Shown here: positions 25,193-34,186 of the stretch, piece by piece
Position numbering within the stretch: the first letter of the stretch is position 1
How the letters are laid out: each line of letters starts with the position of its first letter
Assembly: GCA_002452745.1 (NCBI GenBank)
Contig: DKFC01000044.1
Coordinates: forward strand, 1 to 64,000
DNA length: 64,000 nucleotides
From: Firmicutes bacterium UBA6806
Lineage (GTDB): Bacteria > Bacillota > Clostridia > Peptostreptococcales > Acidaminobacteraceae
Reading direction: 5' to 3'
Position numbers and translations under genes: made by a program
Notes under the pieces: model-generated
Told to the model about the DNA's origin: nothing
Seen by the model: the letters and a program-made list of their open reading frames with translations, nothing else
Database searches by the model: none

Positions 25193-26440
25193 CTATTTGA
25201 GTGCCTTGATTTTATCTGCAACTTGATTGATAAATCCCTGTTTGTCAATATCTCCCTTTGCATAGCTCTCATAGATTGGCCCCAGCGTTCCCATTCCAAA
25301 ACCATCAGGCATATCATTTTGAAGCCAAGTATACGCAGTTCCCTTTGCCAACCATTCAGTGACATTTGCAGACAGCGGCGTATCTGGTTTTAAAGTGACA
25401 TTTGTAAAGGCCGGTACCATTTTAGCTTCTTTTACCATATAGTTGTGACCAGCCTCAGTGGTTGCCATGTAATTTAAAAAGGCCTTTGCTGCTTCTGTGT
25501 TGTTGCTGTCTTTGTTGATGACATAGAATGATGGCGCACCGATGAAAATACCATCAAAAGTACCCGCAACAGAGGCGTGTGGTGCAAATGCCATTGGGAA
25601 GTCCACGCCGTTTGATACGAGCCAAGGATCAATCCAGTTGCCCTGATGGATAAACACAGATTTTCCTGTGGCAAACTGACCAACCTGCGCATCGTAGTTT
25701 CCAGTTAAGAGAACGGATTCATCCGAATAATTAAAAAGCAGTTCAACCCAGTCTGCATACTGTGTCAATCTCTCCATATCTGGCTCACCGCTGTTTAGTT
25801 TGTCCAAAACTGTGGTGTCTCCGTATTCCAAGCCAGCTGATAAGTATCCGTTGAAGTTGTGAAGTCCTGTAACCCATCTCATATCTGGACCGGCTGCCAT
25901 TGCCACCACTGAGTCGATTCCCAGCTCATCCTTCATTGCGTCAATTTTTTCAAAGGCTGCTCTGTAGCCATCTTGTGAATTTAACGTTGCTGGGTCTACA
26001 CCTGCTTTGGCAAGCAAATCGGCATTGTAGGCCATTCCCCATGCTTCCACAGCAACTGGGAAACCATAGACTTTATCATCCACCTTAAATTCCAGTGAAG
26101 TGAGGTCTATCCACTCATCACCTTCAAATGTCGCCAATTTGGATTCCCAAGTGTTATAACCGCCCATGCCTTCAATGACAAAGATGTCTGGTTGTCTGTC
26201 AGACTGAAACTCCGCCTTTAAATTTTCAGCATATGGCGTATCGCCGCCAGACGTTTTTACAGTGACTTTCACACCTGTTTCCTTCTCGTATGCAGCTGCA
26301 AATGCCGTGAGCTGCTCACCGATTTCAACCTTGTTTTGATAAATAACCACTGATTGATCGCCTTCTTGTTTCGACCCACATCCTGATAACATGCCGACAA
26401 TCGATACAAATACCAACAGTAATACATAACTTCTTTTCAT
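25193..26440 (-). CDS. Sugar-binding lipoprotein of the CUT1 transporter
   Basis: The 415-residue protein has a lipoprotein signal with the lipobox LSGC (C21), then a family 1 solute-binding fold. It should be anchored on the outer face of the membrane and deliver an alpha-glucoside to the two permeases encoded next. ATG follows AGGGGGAG. Upstream lies GH13_4 after 116 bp, and downstream is a hairpin and the permeases. Confidence 0.9.
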   Translation of the reverse strand: MKRSYVLLLVFVSIVGMLSGCGSKQEGDQSVVIYQNKVEIGEQLTAFAAAYEKETGVKVTVKTSGGDTPYAENLKAEFQSDRQPDIFVIEGMGGYNTWESKLATFEGDEWIDLTSLEFKVDDKVYGFPVAVEAWGMAYNADLLAKAGVDPATLNSQDGYRAAFEKIDAMKDELGIDSVVAMAAGPDMRWVTGLHNFNGYLSAGLEYGDTTVLDKLNSGEPDMERLTQYADWVELLFNYSDESVLLTGNYDAQVGQFATGKSVFIHQGNWIDPWLVSNGVDFPMAFAPHASVAGTFDGIFIGAPSFYVINKDSNNTEAAKAFLNYMATTEAGHNYMVKEAKMVPAFTNVTLKPDTPLSANVTEWLAKGTAYTWLQNDMPDGFGMGTLGPIYESYAKGDIDKQGFINQVADKIKALK

Positions 26441-26556
26441 TTTAGCTCCCCCTTTTGTAGAGTTCTATTGTTTATTGCTGGTGACAGACTAGAGAATTTA
26501 GCCTATCATCCCAATAATACCCATGAGAAATTGCAACTAATCGAATACTTTTCAGC

Positions 26557-28392
26557 TCATTGACATCCGCCTTTTAACACGAGGAATTCATAGGGCCCAA
26601 GTAAAATTTTTTCCTCTGAAAAGTCGACTTTTTTCCCCTGAATTATTTCAGTCCAAACCCCATTCAGCCCATGCCGCCGCACGTCAGATGTATAAACCCA
26701 CTGTCTGTCTTCAGTCACATTGAAAAAGTACAAATAATCGTTGTCCCCATCTGATTGAAGCAACATCAAAACATGCGGATTTCCCTGAACGAGCACCTGC
26801 TCAGATTGCCCATGCTGAATCTGCCTTCTCAGCCCTATGAGCTCCCTTATATCCTCATAAATCGCCTTCTGCGCCTTCGTTGGCTCACTCACCGTTTTCC
26901 AATTGAATCTAGGTCTGTGAAGCCACCTTGAATCGTGACGCTTATTGGGTTCATTCTTATAGCTGTAATCGTTTAACTGCCCGTATTCATCACCACTGTA
27001 AAGCATTGGGATACCGCGTTTTAAAATAATGAGCGCATTGACCAGTCGAATTCTCTTAAGCGCCAGTTCATATTGATACTGATCTCGCTCTTCCAGTGCT
27101 CGTTCCAAACCGCATAAACTCGCAAAAGTCCCAGAATTTCTGGCATCCATGTTGTGGGGATTAAACTCGTAGAGTTCCCCTTTCGAAAAGCTGTCCTTGA
27201 GTGTTCCGTAGTAAAAATCAATCAAAAAGAATTTGTGTGCCTCTGGTTCAAACCCCAAACGCCTGATGACTTCTTCATCAAGCCCCCATCCGATATCATC
27301 ATGACATCGGGCATAGTTGATCCAGTGGGCATTATTTGGAATCTGACGATTTTTCATTTCAGCAATATGCCTTGCATCCCTTGTTGCCAGCGTATTCCAA
27401 ATTTCCACCATGTAGGAGGCGTTGTAGAGAATATGGCACTCAGGATTTTGCTCTGATCCAAAGTATTTGACAATTTCATCTGGAGACACAATCGCCTCGC
27501 CCAATAACCCCACAGAAGGCGCACAAGTCTCTAAAATAGACCTCATTAGCGACATAACTATGTGCACCTCAGGTAGGTTTCTGGAGTTCGTCCCTATGGT
27601 CTTCCAAATATATGGAATTGCATCCAGTCGAATCATGTCCACACCAATGTTTGCAAAAAACAGAAGGTTATCCACCATCTCCACAAACACCTCTGGGTTG
27701 TCATAATTCAAATCCCACTGAAATGGATAAAAAGTTGTCATCACCCACTTATCAAGTGATGTGTTATAGGTGAAATTTCCTGGAGCAACCTTTGGAAACA
27801 CCTGTCCCAAAGTCTCCTCAAATCGCTTCGGCACTTCATCTGAGTCGTACATTCTGTAATAATTTTGATATTTGACCTCACCAGCCTTTGCCCGCATGGC
27901 CCACTGATGATCTTCTGCTGTGTGGTTGAGAACATAATCAATGCAGGTTCTAATTCCCTCTCTGTGAAAAGCCCTTATGAGCTCACAGTACTCATCCATC
28001 GTTCCGAGTTTCGGATTTATGTCTCTATAGTCACTGACGGCGTAGCCGCCATCATTTTCACCTTCTCTGGGCCTTAGTAACGGCATTAGATGAACCAGCG
28101 TAACCCCTAGACTTTTAAAATAATCAATTTTTTCAGTTATTCCCTTCAAATTGTCCGCAAACAAGTCCACATAGAGCATCATCCCCACTGTATCTCCTGA
28201 ATCAAGCCATGCGGTCTTTGTCAAATCCCTGTCCCTGAGTTCTGGCTCTCTCTTTTGAGCAAACGCATCCATCAAGTTCATCAAGCGTTCAAACTGTTCC
28301 TCCGCATTGGGATATAATGTCTTAAACTGCTGTTTAATTGACCCTTCACTGACCAATCTGCGGGTCTCATATGTATTCGATTTTAGTTGCAC
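26557..28392 (-). CDS. GH13 subfamily 4 enzyme (amylosucrase-like)
   Basis: This 611-residue alpha-amylase-superfamily enzyme has the nucleophile D257 in MIRLDAIPYIW, the acid E299 in LLGEAIV and the third acid D365 in RCHDDIGWG. The HDDIGWG and RLDAIPYIWK forms match GH13_4 enzymes (amylosucrase and sucrose hydrolase), which act on sucrose or related alpha-glucosides by a retaining mechanism. It lacks a signal peptide, so it works inside the cell. The start is a GTG behind GAGGTG. As the first gene of the operon it would process the sugar imported by the CUT1 system alongside the GH65 phosphorylase. Confidence 0.85.
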   Translation of the reverse strand: MQLKSNTYETRRLVSEGSIKQQFKTLYPNAEEQFERLMNLMDAFAQKREPELRDRDLTKTAWLDSGDTVGMMLYVDLFADNLKGITEKIDYFKSLGVTLVHLMPLLRPREGENDGGYAVSDYRDINPKLGTMDEYCELIRAFHREGIRTCIDYVLNHTAEDHQWAMRAKAGEVKYQNYYRMYDSDEVPKRFEETLGQVFPKVAPGNFTYNTSLDKWVMTTFYPFQWDLNYDNPEVFVEMVDNLLFFANIGVDMIRLDAIPYIWKTIGTNSRNLPEVHIVMSLMRSILETCAPSVGLLGEAIVSPDEIVKYFGSEQNPECHILYNASYMVEIWNTLATRDARHIAEMKNRQIPNNAHWINYARCHDDIGWGLDEEVIRRLGFEPEAHKFFLIDFYYGTLKDSFSKGELYEFNPHNMDARNSGTFASLCGLERALEERDQYQYELALKRIRLVNALIILKRGIPMLYSGDEYGQLNDYSYKNEPNKRHDSRWLHRPRFNWKTVSEPTKAQKAIYEDIRELIGLRRQIQHGQSEQVLVQGNPHVLMLLQSDGDNDYLYFFNVTEDRQWVYTSDVRRHGLNGVWTEIIQGKKVDFSEEKILLGPYEFLVLKGGCQ

Positions 28393-28416
28393 GACATCAC
28401 CTCGCCTCTTAGTTAT

Positions 28417-28445
28417 ATTTTAGGAAACCGGTTTCACATTGTCAA
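28417..28445 (-). promoter_or_regulatory. Operon promoter with LacI operator in the spacer
   Basis: On the minus strand TTGACA (28440-28445) and TAAAAT (28417-28422) are exactly 17 bp apart. The perfect palindrome GAAACCGGTTTC (28424-28435) fills the spacer, so a bound repressor would exclude RNA polymerase. Confidence 0.9.
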
Positions 28446-28848
28446 TACCCAATTTATCATCTTGCATTGATTCTTTTGACAAAGTAACTCTAAATTGAGA
28501 CCCCACAATCACTTTATAATCATTCTATTCTAATTTATGCCCTTTTAGGGATGAATTCAATCCCTCTTGTTGGATAGATTTTGGGAATTTGTCTGATTTT
28601 TTGTAATAGGCTTCTTTCTAAAACTCTCCAGCGGATTTCCCGATGAATACAACACATAAAAAGCACCTGTATTACTGGATACACAACTGTTCTCAGTAAA
28701 TCAGGTGCCTATAGACAAATACTTTTAATTAAATGACTTTGGAGCAAACACTTTGGAACAAACACTTTAGATAAGACACTCTAAATCTAGTAATTTGAAT
28801 TTTAATGTTTCATTTTAAACCCTGCTTTTTTAAATTTAAGTTCTAAGG
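28446..28848 (-). terminator. Intergenic region with terminator of the DUF1835 gene
   Basis: On the minus strand an imperfect 15-bp stem (28694-28708 with 28663-28677; GCACCTG core) is followed by TTTTT near 28658-28662. It ends the DUF1835 transcript about 140 bp after its stop. Between them is a short direct repeat, AACACTTTGGA-type, near 28747-28770. The 28446-28650 part has no recognised feature. Confidence 0.6.
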
Positions 28849-29739
28849 CTATCCCTCTCTCCGCTTGAAAGTCAGTGAATATGGGTGATCCGCCTCTCCC
28901 CAGTCGACGACTTTTAGTCTGCCATCGTCAATCATCTTAAAAATTCGTCTGGCATACCAGCTGTCACCAATGCCAATGGGATAATGTCCCAGTAGATTTC
29001 CAATAAATCGTGCCATTTTTATAGGTTTCTCCGGTAAGTTTTGAATGATGATTGAATCATAAAAATCCTCTGCGACTGAGACCAAACACCCGCTTAAAAG
29101 GGCTCTTAGAGGCGCATCTTCCTCCATCAACTCCATCCACCTGCGTGCCATTGCCATTTTTTCATAAGGCTCCACAACGCTTTCATTTGATAAAAACTTA
29201 TAGAGTTGTCCCGGTGCGACTTCTCCCCAATTGGCATGTTCAACGATGATGTCCTTTTCTCTTTTTTCAAACCTCGGAAGCTCCACCACGCGAATATCAC
29301 ATACCAACTCTCTTGTCAGATAACAAGCATAGTAAAACCCGCACATGGCATTGGGCGTGCTGTCCTTCCAGATGCGGATGGTCTCCCCAGCCTCAGCCGC
29401 CTTCATGAACTGGTTAAAATCCGACCTCTGCATGTTAAAAAAGTGCTCCATATCTGCTTCTGTGAACTCAAAGTGACCAAACGCTTCAGCGCAAGCCCGC
29501 TGCCGCTCCCGTCCATCCACGTCACCCTTAATACTGCCAATATCCAGATTATGTCCGAGCATGACAACTTCTGATGACTTACCGCCTATTGGTTTTCCTT
29601 CATACATCTTTCTCAGCTCGGCCTCACTTGGTTTCCTGCCTGAAAAGGCAAAGGCGCCGTTTAGCATATTCTCCATGTCATAATTTTTAGCCATTTTCAT
29701 AGAGCCTTTGATGCTCTCTCCAAATACAACTTCCAACAC
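28849..29739 (-). CDS. DUF1835/DUF3658-type conserved protein
   Basis: The 296-residue protein begins with the DUF1835 pattern LEVVFGESIKGSMKMA and then a domain with the EHANWGEVAPGQLYKFL and ADHPYSLTFKR elements usual for DUF3658. Both are uncharacterised soluble domains common in Firmicutes. The start is likely a GTG at 29739, with AGGAG eight bases upstream. It follows the GNAT gene by about 40 bp and may be cotranscribed with it. Confidence 0.75.
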   Translation of the reverse strand: MLEVVFGESIKGSMKMAKNYDMENMLNGAFAFSGRKPSEAELRKMYEGKPIGGKSSEVVMLGHNLDIGSIKGDVDGRERQRACAEAFGHFEFTEADMEHFFNMQRSDFNQFMKAAEAGETIRIWKDSTPNAMCGFYYACYLTRELVCDIRVVELPRFEKREKDIIVEHANWGEVAPGQLYKFLSNESVVEPYEKMAMARRWMELMEEDAPLRALLSGCLVSVAEDFYDSIIIQNLPEKPIKMARFIGNLLGHYPIGIGDSWYARRIFKMIDDGRLKVVDWGEADHPYSLTFKRREG

Positions 29740-29780
29740 TTTACACACTCCTATTTCATACACAGCTACAGATTGCCGCC

Positions 29781-30881
29781 TTATTCAACAAATTGTGATA
29801 CAGGCTTTCCCACAATGCCCCTAAACTGACTCTTCAATTCCTCTGAATAGGGAACAATCAAAGAGGCATTCTCCTCGGGAAAGAACACTGCGAGGGATTT
29901 AATCAGTTCATAATCCGCCACATTTTGTCTAGATATCACTTCTAAAATGTATGCTTCACCTGACTCATCAAGTTTCAACAGTGCTTCAGCACATATATCG
30001 CGTTCCTCATCTGTCAACTTAAATTTGTATCCATTCTCGACCTTTATAAAAATGGGAGGTTTTATATTGGATTTTACCCCTTCTGCCACTCTAAGCTGTG
30101 CCAGTGTCGTAAAGACAAATGGGTTGTCTCCATAGGGCCTCATCTCATTAAACCACTCTGGCGTCCCTTTTATGATGCCAAACCAAGGCGTGAAAGCATC
30201 CTTAATCAGCTCCGTCTTTGCCGCCAGTCCCTGTGATTTAAAATTGCGCCAATTGATTTCCACAAATGGAATTTTTTCAAGATTCAGCATCTTCTCTAGG
30301 ATATCCCTCGTCACCCAGTAAGCTAGCCCTTCTTTTCGGTGCGCATCTGCTGTGTACATAAACCCAATTGAATTGTCCTCATGTACCAAGACATAACTGG
30401 CAAGTTCCCCTTTTAAATAAAGACAGGATGAAGGTCGATTTAAAATGGCCATTTTAATTTTCTCAAGGGAGGTCTCATCTTGGTATTCGTACCTGGCGTC
30501 TATTCCCTCTGCCTCTTCAATTGGAACTTTGAAGACTTCATATGGAGATACCGCTTCTTTTAAACCGCCTCTGTAGACATAGCGGTCAGTGGGTTCATAC
30601 CAGTGCAACAGATAATTTCCATACACCGCCTCTGCCAAATGTCCTTCCACACCAGAAAAGCCATAAAATCCATCTTCAAGACTGTGTATTCTCTCCAAGA
30701 TAATCTCTGGTGCGCCACAAATATAGTTGAAATACCCATTCTCAACCCAAACGGAATCCACTGAATTTGTTGAGTACACAGCATTTTCAGTGTTCTCTAA
30801 AATTCCGATTACATTGTATGGAACAAAGGGCTGTTGCCGGAGTCTTTCTATCAGTTCGAATCTATCTTCTATGTACTTCAT
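29781..30881 (-). CDS. GNAT acetyltransferase-like protein
   Basis: The 366-residue protein is unassigned over its first 140 residues. Residues about 150-225 look like a GNAT/FR47 acyl-CoA site: SIGFMYTADAHRKEGLAYWV provides the strand and the R/K-E-G-L pyrophosphate loop, and VEINWRNFKSQGLAAKTE gives the second half. The last 110 residues are a separate charged domain. ATG follows GAGGTGAGG. The acceptor is unknown. Confidence 0.6.
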   Translation of the reverse strand: MKYIEDRFELIERLRQQPFVPYNVIGILENTENAVYSTNSVDSVWVENGYFNYICGAPEIILERIHSLEDGFYGFSGVEGHLAEAVYGNYLLHWYEPTDRYVYRGGLKEAVSPYEVFKVPIEEAEGIDARYEYQDETSLEKIKMAILNRPSSCLYLKGELASYVLVHEDNSIGFMYTADAHRKEGLAYWVTRDILEKMLNLEKIPFVEINWRNFKSQGLAAKTELIKDAFTPWFGIIKGTPEWFNEMRPYGDNPFVFTTLAQLRVAEGVKSNIKPPIFIKVENGYKFKLTDEERDICAEALLKLDESGEAYILEVISRQNVADYELIKSLAVFFPEENASLIVPYSEELKSQFRGIVGKPVSQFVE

Positions 30882-30954
30882 ACCTCACCTCGTTCTTCAG
30901 CATTCTATCTTTTTCCTTCGTCTTTCTTCATCCTTCTTATCCTACCGTCAGAAT

Positions 30955-31299
30955 TCAGCTGACAGCCTCAGACGCTTTCATGTGTTCAATGTATTCAAAT
31001 CCCCAAATTTCCAAAGAATCCAAAACCATTTTAAACCTCTCTCCAATTGCTGAGAGCGAATATTCTACTTTAGGCGGCACCTGTTCGTACTCCCTCCTGA
31101 TAATCAAACCACTCTCTTCCAGCCCCTTGAGCTGTCTTGAAAGCGTCGCATGTGTCATCTCTCCTGGAAGTCGCCTCAAAAGCTCATTAAACCGAATTGG
31201 CTCATCCTTTAACAAATACAGAATATAAATCGTCCATTTCCCAGACAAAATTTTTTGTGTTGTCGCATAGGGACAAATACCAAACAAATCCTTCTTCAT
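30955..31299 (-). CDS. HxlR-family transcriptional regulator
   Basis: The 114-residue winged-helix protein has the HxlR signature: CPYATTQKILSGKWTIYILY with an N-terminal redox-type Cys, then RFNELLRRLPGEMTHATLSR and RQLKGLEESGLIIRREY. ATG follows GGAGG by five bases; the preceding GTG is less likely. It is divergent from a PPOX gene and probably controls it through the palindrome at 31416. Confidence 0.92.
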   Translation of the reverse strand: MKKDLFGICPYATTQKILSGKWTIYILYLLKDEPIRFNELLRRLPGEMTHATLSRQLKGLEESGLIIRREYEQVPPKVEYSLSAIGERFKMVLDSLEIWGFEYIEHMKASEAVS

Positions 31300-31415
31300 C
31301 ACAACCTCCTTCGGCTCTCTTCACATAGTGAGTTATTGACTTTGGTTTTTTATCGACAATTGACGGACTCACCATCATCACTCTTTGTTCCAAAAACATA
31401 CTTTATAAAAAACAA

Positions 31416-31481
31416 AGTATCTTTAAAGATACTGGTATCATAAAATATTGTACTTGATATTTTTTTCACACTTCATATAAT
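31416..31481 (+). promoter_or_regulatory. HxlR operator candidate and PPOX promoter
   Basis: AGTATCTTTAAAGATACT (31416-31433) is a perfect 18-bp palindrome between the divergent HxlR and PPOX genes. It precedes a promoter TTGATA (31454-31459), 16 bp, TATAAT (31476-31481). Confidence 0.7.
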
Positions 31482-31528
31482 GAACCTATAGCAAATTATA
31501 TCATTCAAAATTGAAAGGAGCAATTATT

Positions 31529-31921
31529 ATGGAAATGATATTAGATTTTTTAAAGTCATGCGGTACATTTTATCTGGCAACTTCTGAGGGTGGACAACCA
31601 CGTGTCAGACCCTTTGGCGCTGTCACAGCATATGAGGGGAAACTCTATTTTGTAACCAACAATAAAAAAGAGCTCTTCAAACAATTACTTGATAATTCAT
31701 CATTTGAAATTTCGGGCATGTCAAAAGACAAATGGATTCGCCTTTCAGGTGAAGCGGTTCATGATGACAATTTGGCAGCCAGAGAAAAGATGCTCGAAAC
31801 ATATCCGCCTCTGACAAAGATGTATGCTGCAAATGACGGCATTATGGAAGTGTTCTATATTGCCAATGCCACTGCCAAAATCTGTTCCATGACAGGAGAA
31901 CCGGAAGTCATCCAGTTTTAG
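31529..31921 (+). CDS. Small pyridoxamine 5'-phosphate oxidase-like protein
   Basis: The 130-residue protein has the split-barrel FMN-binding pattern: TFYLATSEGGQPRVRPFGAV, GKLYFVTNNKKELFKQL and a C-terminal strand. It starts at the ATG at 31529 behind AAAGGAG. The pairing with a divergent HxlR regulator and an 18-bp palindrome suggests induction by electrophilic or redox stress, as for similar HxlR-flavoprotein pairs. Confidence 0.85.
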   Translation: MEMILDFLKSCGTFYLATSEGGQPRVRPFGAVTAYEGKLYFVTNNKKELFKQLLDNSSFEISGMSKDKWIRLSGEAVHDDNLAAREKMLETYPPLTKMYAANDGIMEVFYIANATAKICSMTGEPEVIQF

Positions 31922-31963
31922 TTCTCCCATTTAAAAAGCGTTTCTCATTTCTATGATACTCAC

Positions 31964-31992
31964 TTGACGGATGTCCTAAATTATGTTAGAAT
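31964..31992 (+). promoter_or_regulatory. Promoter of the proS T-box transcript
   Basis: TTGACG (31964-31969), a 17-bp spacer and TAGAAT (31987-31992) lie just before the T-box leader. Confidence 0.8.
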
Positions 31993-31998
31993 CCAATA

Positions 31999-32278
31999 TG
32001 TTTCAAGAAATTATATTGCGAATCAGCGATGATGAGAACCAGTAAATGTCGGCAATGCCTCAGAGAGAAGGTGGATGGTGCAAACCTTTGCAGTTGTGAC
32101 ATTGAACCTATCTCTAAGCTGTGGAACCAAGGCATTGCTGGAAAGTTCCACCGGATTTCCCCCGTTATAGGGAGCCGATATCAAACGACGTTTCGTATCG
32201 TGAGTGCAGAGACAATCTGAATTTAGGTGGTACCGCGGAAATCATTCGCCCTAAGCTATTATAGCTTAGGGCTTTTTT
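31999..32278 (+). ncRNA. T-box leader controlling proS
   Basis: The leader contains an AGTA-type box after GAGAACC (near 32040), a stem I with a candidate specifier CCT (proline) in GAACCTATC, the T-box AGGTGGTACCGCGG (32225-32238), and a terminator with the stem GCCCTAAGCTA/TAGCTTAGGGC (32248-32272) followed by six T. Uncharged tRNA-Pro should pair with both specifier and T-box and prevent termination. The T-box and terminator are certain; the specifier call is by position. Confidence 0.93.
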
Positions 32279-32365
32279 AATGTCCTCACACACGGTCATC
32301 TAACACCTTTGTTTTACTCAATGAATAGCATATGGATTTATATTATATAGCGAGGAGGAATTAAA

Positions 32366-34087
32366 ATGAAACTGGTTAATTTAGTAGGAGAACGCTTTAA
32401 GGAAAGGCCTTCTGACTGCGTTGTAGACAGCCACGCACTCATGGTCAAAGGTGGGTATATGAAAGGAGTCACAAACGGTATTTATTCCCTGTACCCTTCC
32501 CTAAAAAAGATCACTAAAAAAATTGAAAACATCATTCGTGAAGAAATGGACGCCATTGACGGTCAAGAAGTCCTCTTCCCAGTGGTGCTTCCGGGAACGC
32601 TCTGGGAGGAGTCAGGCCGATATCAAAGCGTCGGCAGTGAACTCATCCGCTTCAAGGATAGAAGCGACACGCCAATGGTACTTGGAATGACACATGAGGA
32701 GGCCGCTGTTCACCTTGTCAGAGAGTATGCCAACTCTTACAGCAAATATCCATTCATGATTTATCAAATTCAAACAAAATTCAGAGATGAAGCAAGACCT
32801 AGAGCTGGGCTAATCAGAGTCAGAGAATTCACTATGAAAGATGCCTACTCATTCCACCTCACACAAGAGGATTTGGAACAATACTATGACAAATGTCTCG
32901 CTGCATATCATCGCATCTTTAAACGTGCCGGCATCAGCGAAGTCATTTCTGTTGCCTCGGATACAGGGATGATGGGTGGAAAAGTCGCTCATGAATTCAT
33001 GCTGCTCACACCAATTGGAGAAGACTCACTTGCCATCTGCGACAATTGCGATTTCAGTGCAAACCTCGAAGCCGCTGAAACCATCACTGTGAACAAAACC
33101 GTATCGGTTGAACCGCTTCAAAAAGTTCACACGCCAAACGCAAAGACCATTGAAGAAGTCTGTAACTTCCTCAAATCAGATGTGCTTCAATCTGGAAAGG
33201 CAGTCGTCTATCAACGTGTTCGCGACAATAGCTATGTCATCGTATTTGTCAGAGGTGACATGGACATCAACGACATCAAGCTCACAAATCATTTGGGCGA
33301 ACAAGTTTATCCTGCTGTCATCGAAGAAAAATCAGGCATCGTCGCCGGATTCATCGGGCCTAAAGGCGTGGAAGATAAAGCCACCGTTCTCTTTGACAAA
33401 TCACTTGAGGGGATTGACAGCCTCGTTGTGGGGGCAAACGAAACAGACCATCACTTTGTTGGCTTTAACCTAGAAAGAGACTTTGGAACAGTTGAATACG
33501 TTGACCTCTCTAAAATCCAAGAGGGCGGCATCTGCCCAAAATGCGGCAAACATGCCATCAAGCTCTCAAGGGGTATTGAAGTGGGCAACATCTTCCAGCT
33601 CGGAACAAAGTACACAAAATCCATGGAAATGACTTACACAGATATCAATGGCGATACGCAATATCCAATTATGGGATGCTACGGAATAGGCGTTGGCAGA
33701 CTTGCAGCATCTGTGTGTGAAGCTAGACATGACGATTACGGCCCTATCTGGCCTATCTCCATTGCACCTTGGCAAGTTCACCTATGCTGTCTAAGAGCAG
33801 ATGATGCTGAGACAAAGGCCTATGCAGACGAACTCTATCAAACGCTTTTAAAACACAACATTGAAGTCATCTACGATGATCGCGAAGTGAGACCTGGCTT
33901 CATGTTCTCCGACGCTGACCTCTTAGGCGTTCCTGTACGCCTCGTGGTAAGTCCAAGAAACCTCAAAGAATCTGTTGTTGAAATGGCAACACGTGACAAG
34001 TCAGTCAATGAGAAAATTTCAGTGGACAATGTCCTAGAAGAAGTTCAAAAACTCATCGGAAACTTATACGCTCAGATTAATAAATAA
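32366..34087 (+). CDS. proS: Prolyl-tRNA synthetase, bacterial type
   Basis: The 573-residue class II synthetase has motif 2 RDEARPRAGLIRVREF, followed by MKDAYSFH, an inserted YbaK-like editing domain (about 225-385) and the C-terminal anticodon domain (VRPGFMFSDADLLGVP region). It charges tRNA-Pro, and the insert clears Ala-tRNA-Pro. ATG follows GAGGAGG. Expression is controlled by the T-box just upstream, and a strong terminator follows. Confidence 0.97.
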   Translation: MKLVNLVGERFKERPSDCVVDSHALMVKGGYMKGVTNGIYSLYPSLKKITKKIENIIREEMDAIDGQEVLFPVVLPGTLWEESGRYQSVGSELIRFKDRSDTPMVLGMTHEEAAVHLVREYANSYSKYPFMIYQIQTKFRDEARPRAGLIRVREFTMKDAYSFHLTQEDLEQYYDKCLAAYHRIFKRAGISEVISVASDTGMMGGKVAHEFMLLTPIGEDSLAICDNCDFSANLEAAETITVNKTVSVEPLQKVHTPNAKTIEEVCNFLKSDVLQSGKAVVYQRVRDNSYVIVFVRGDMDINDIKLTNHLGEQVYPAVIEEKSGIVAGFIGPKGVEDKATVLFDKSLEGIDSLVVGANETDHHFVGFNLERDFGTVEYVDLSKIQEGGICPKCGKHAIKLSRGIEVGNIFQLGTKYTKSMEMTYTDINGDTQYPIMGCYGIGVGRLAASVCEARHDDYGPIWPISIAPWQVHLCCLRADDAETKAYADELYQTLLKHNIEVIYDDREVRPGFMFSDADLLGVPVRLVVSPRNLKESVVEMATRDKSVNEKISVDNVLEEVQKLIGNLYAQINK

Positions 34088-34106
34088 GATATAATCAATA
34101 AAAAAT

Positions 34107-34153
34107 GCCCAGTAAATGACTGTTATAAACAGAATTCATTTATTGGGCTTTTT
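34107..34153. terminator. Terminator between proS and the YjiH-like gene
   Basis: GCCCAGTAAATGA (34107-34119) pairs with TCATTTATTGGGC (34136-34148) with one wobble and is followed by five T. The A run before it makes it usable for the convergent gene too. Confidence 0.85.
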
Positions 34154-34186
34154 GCATCACTGCATCTTTACTATTATTTTGAAGCC

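Noticed and set aside
25132..25365. 77-codon minus-strand frame overlapping the binding-protein gene end
   Set aside because: It lies out of frame within the binding-protein gene and the following hairpin, with no conserved features.
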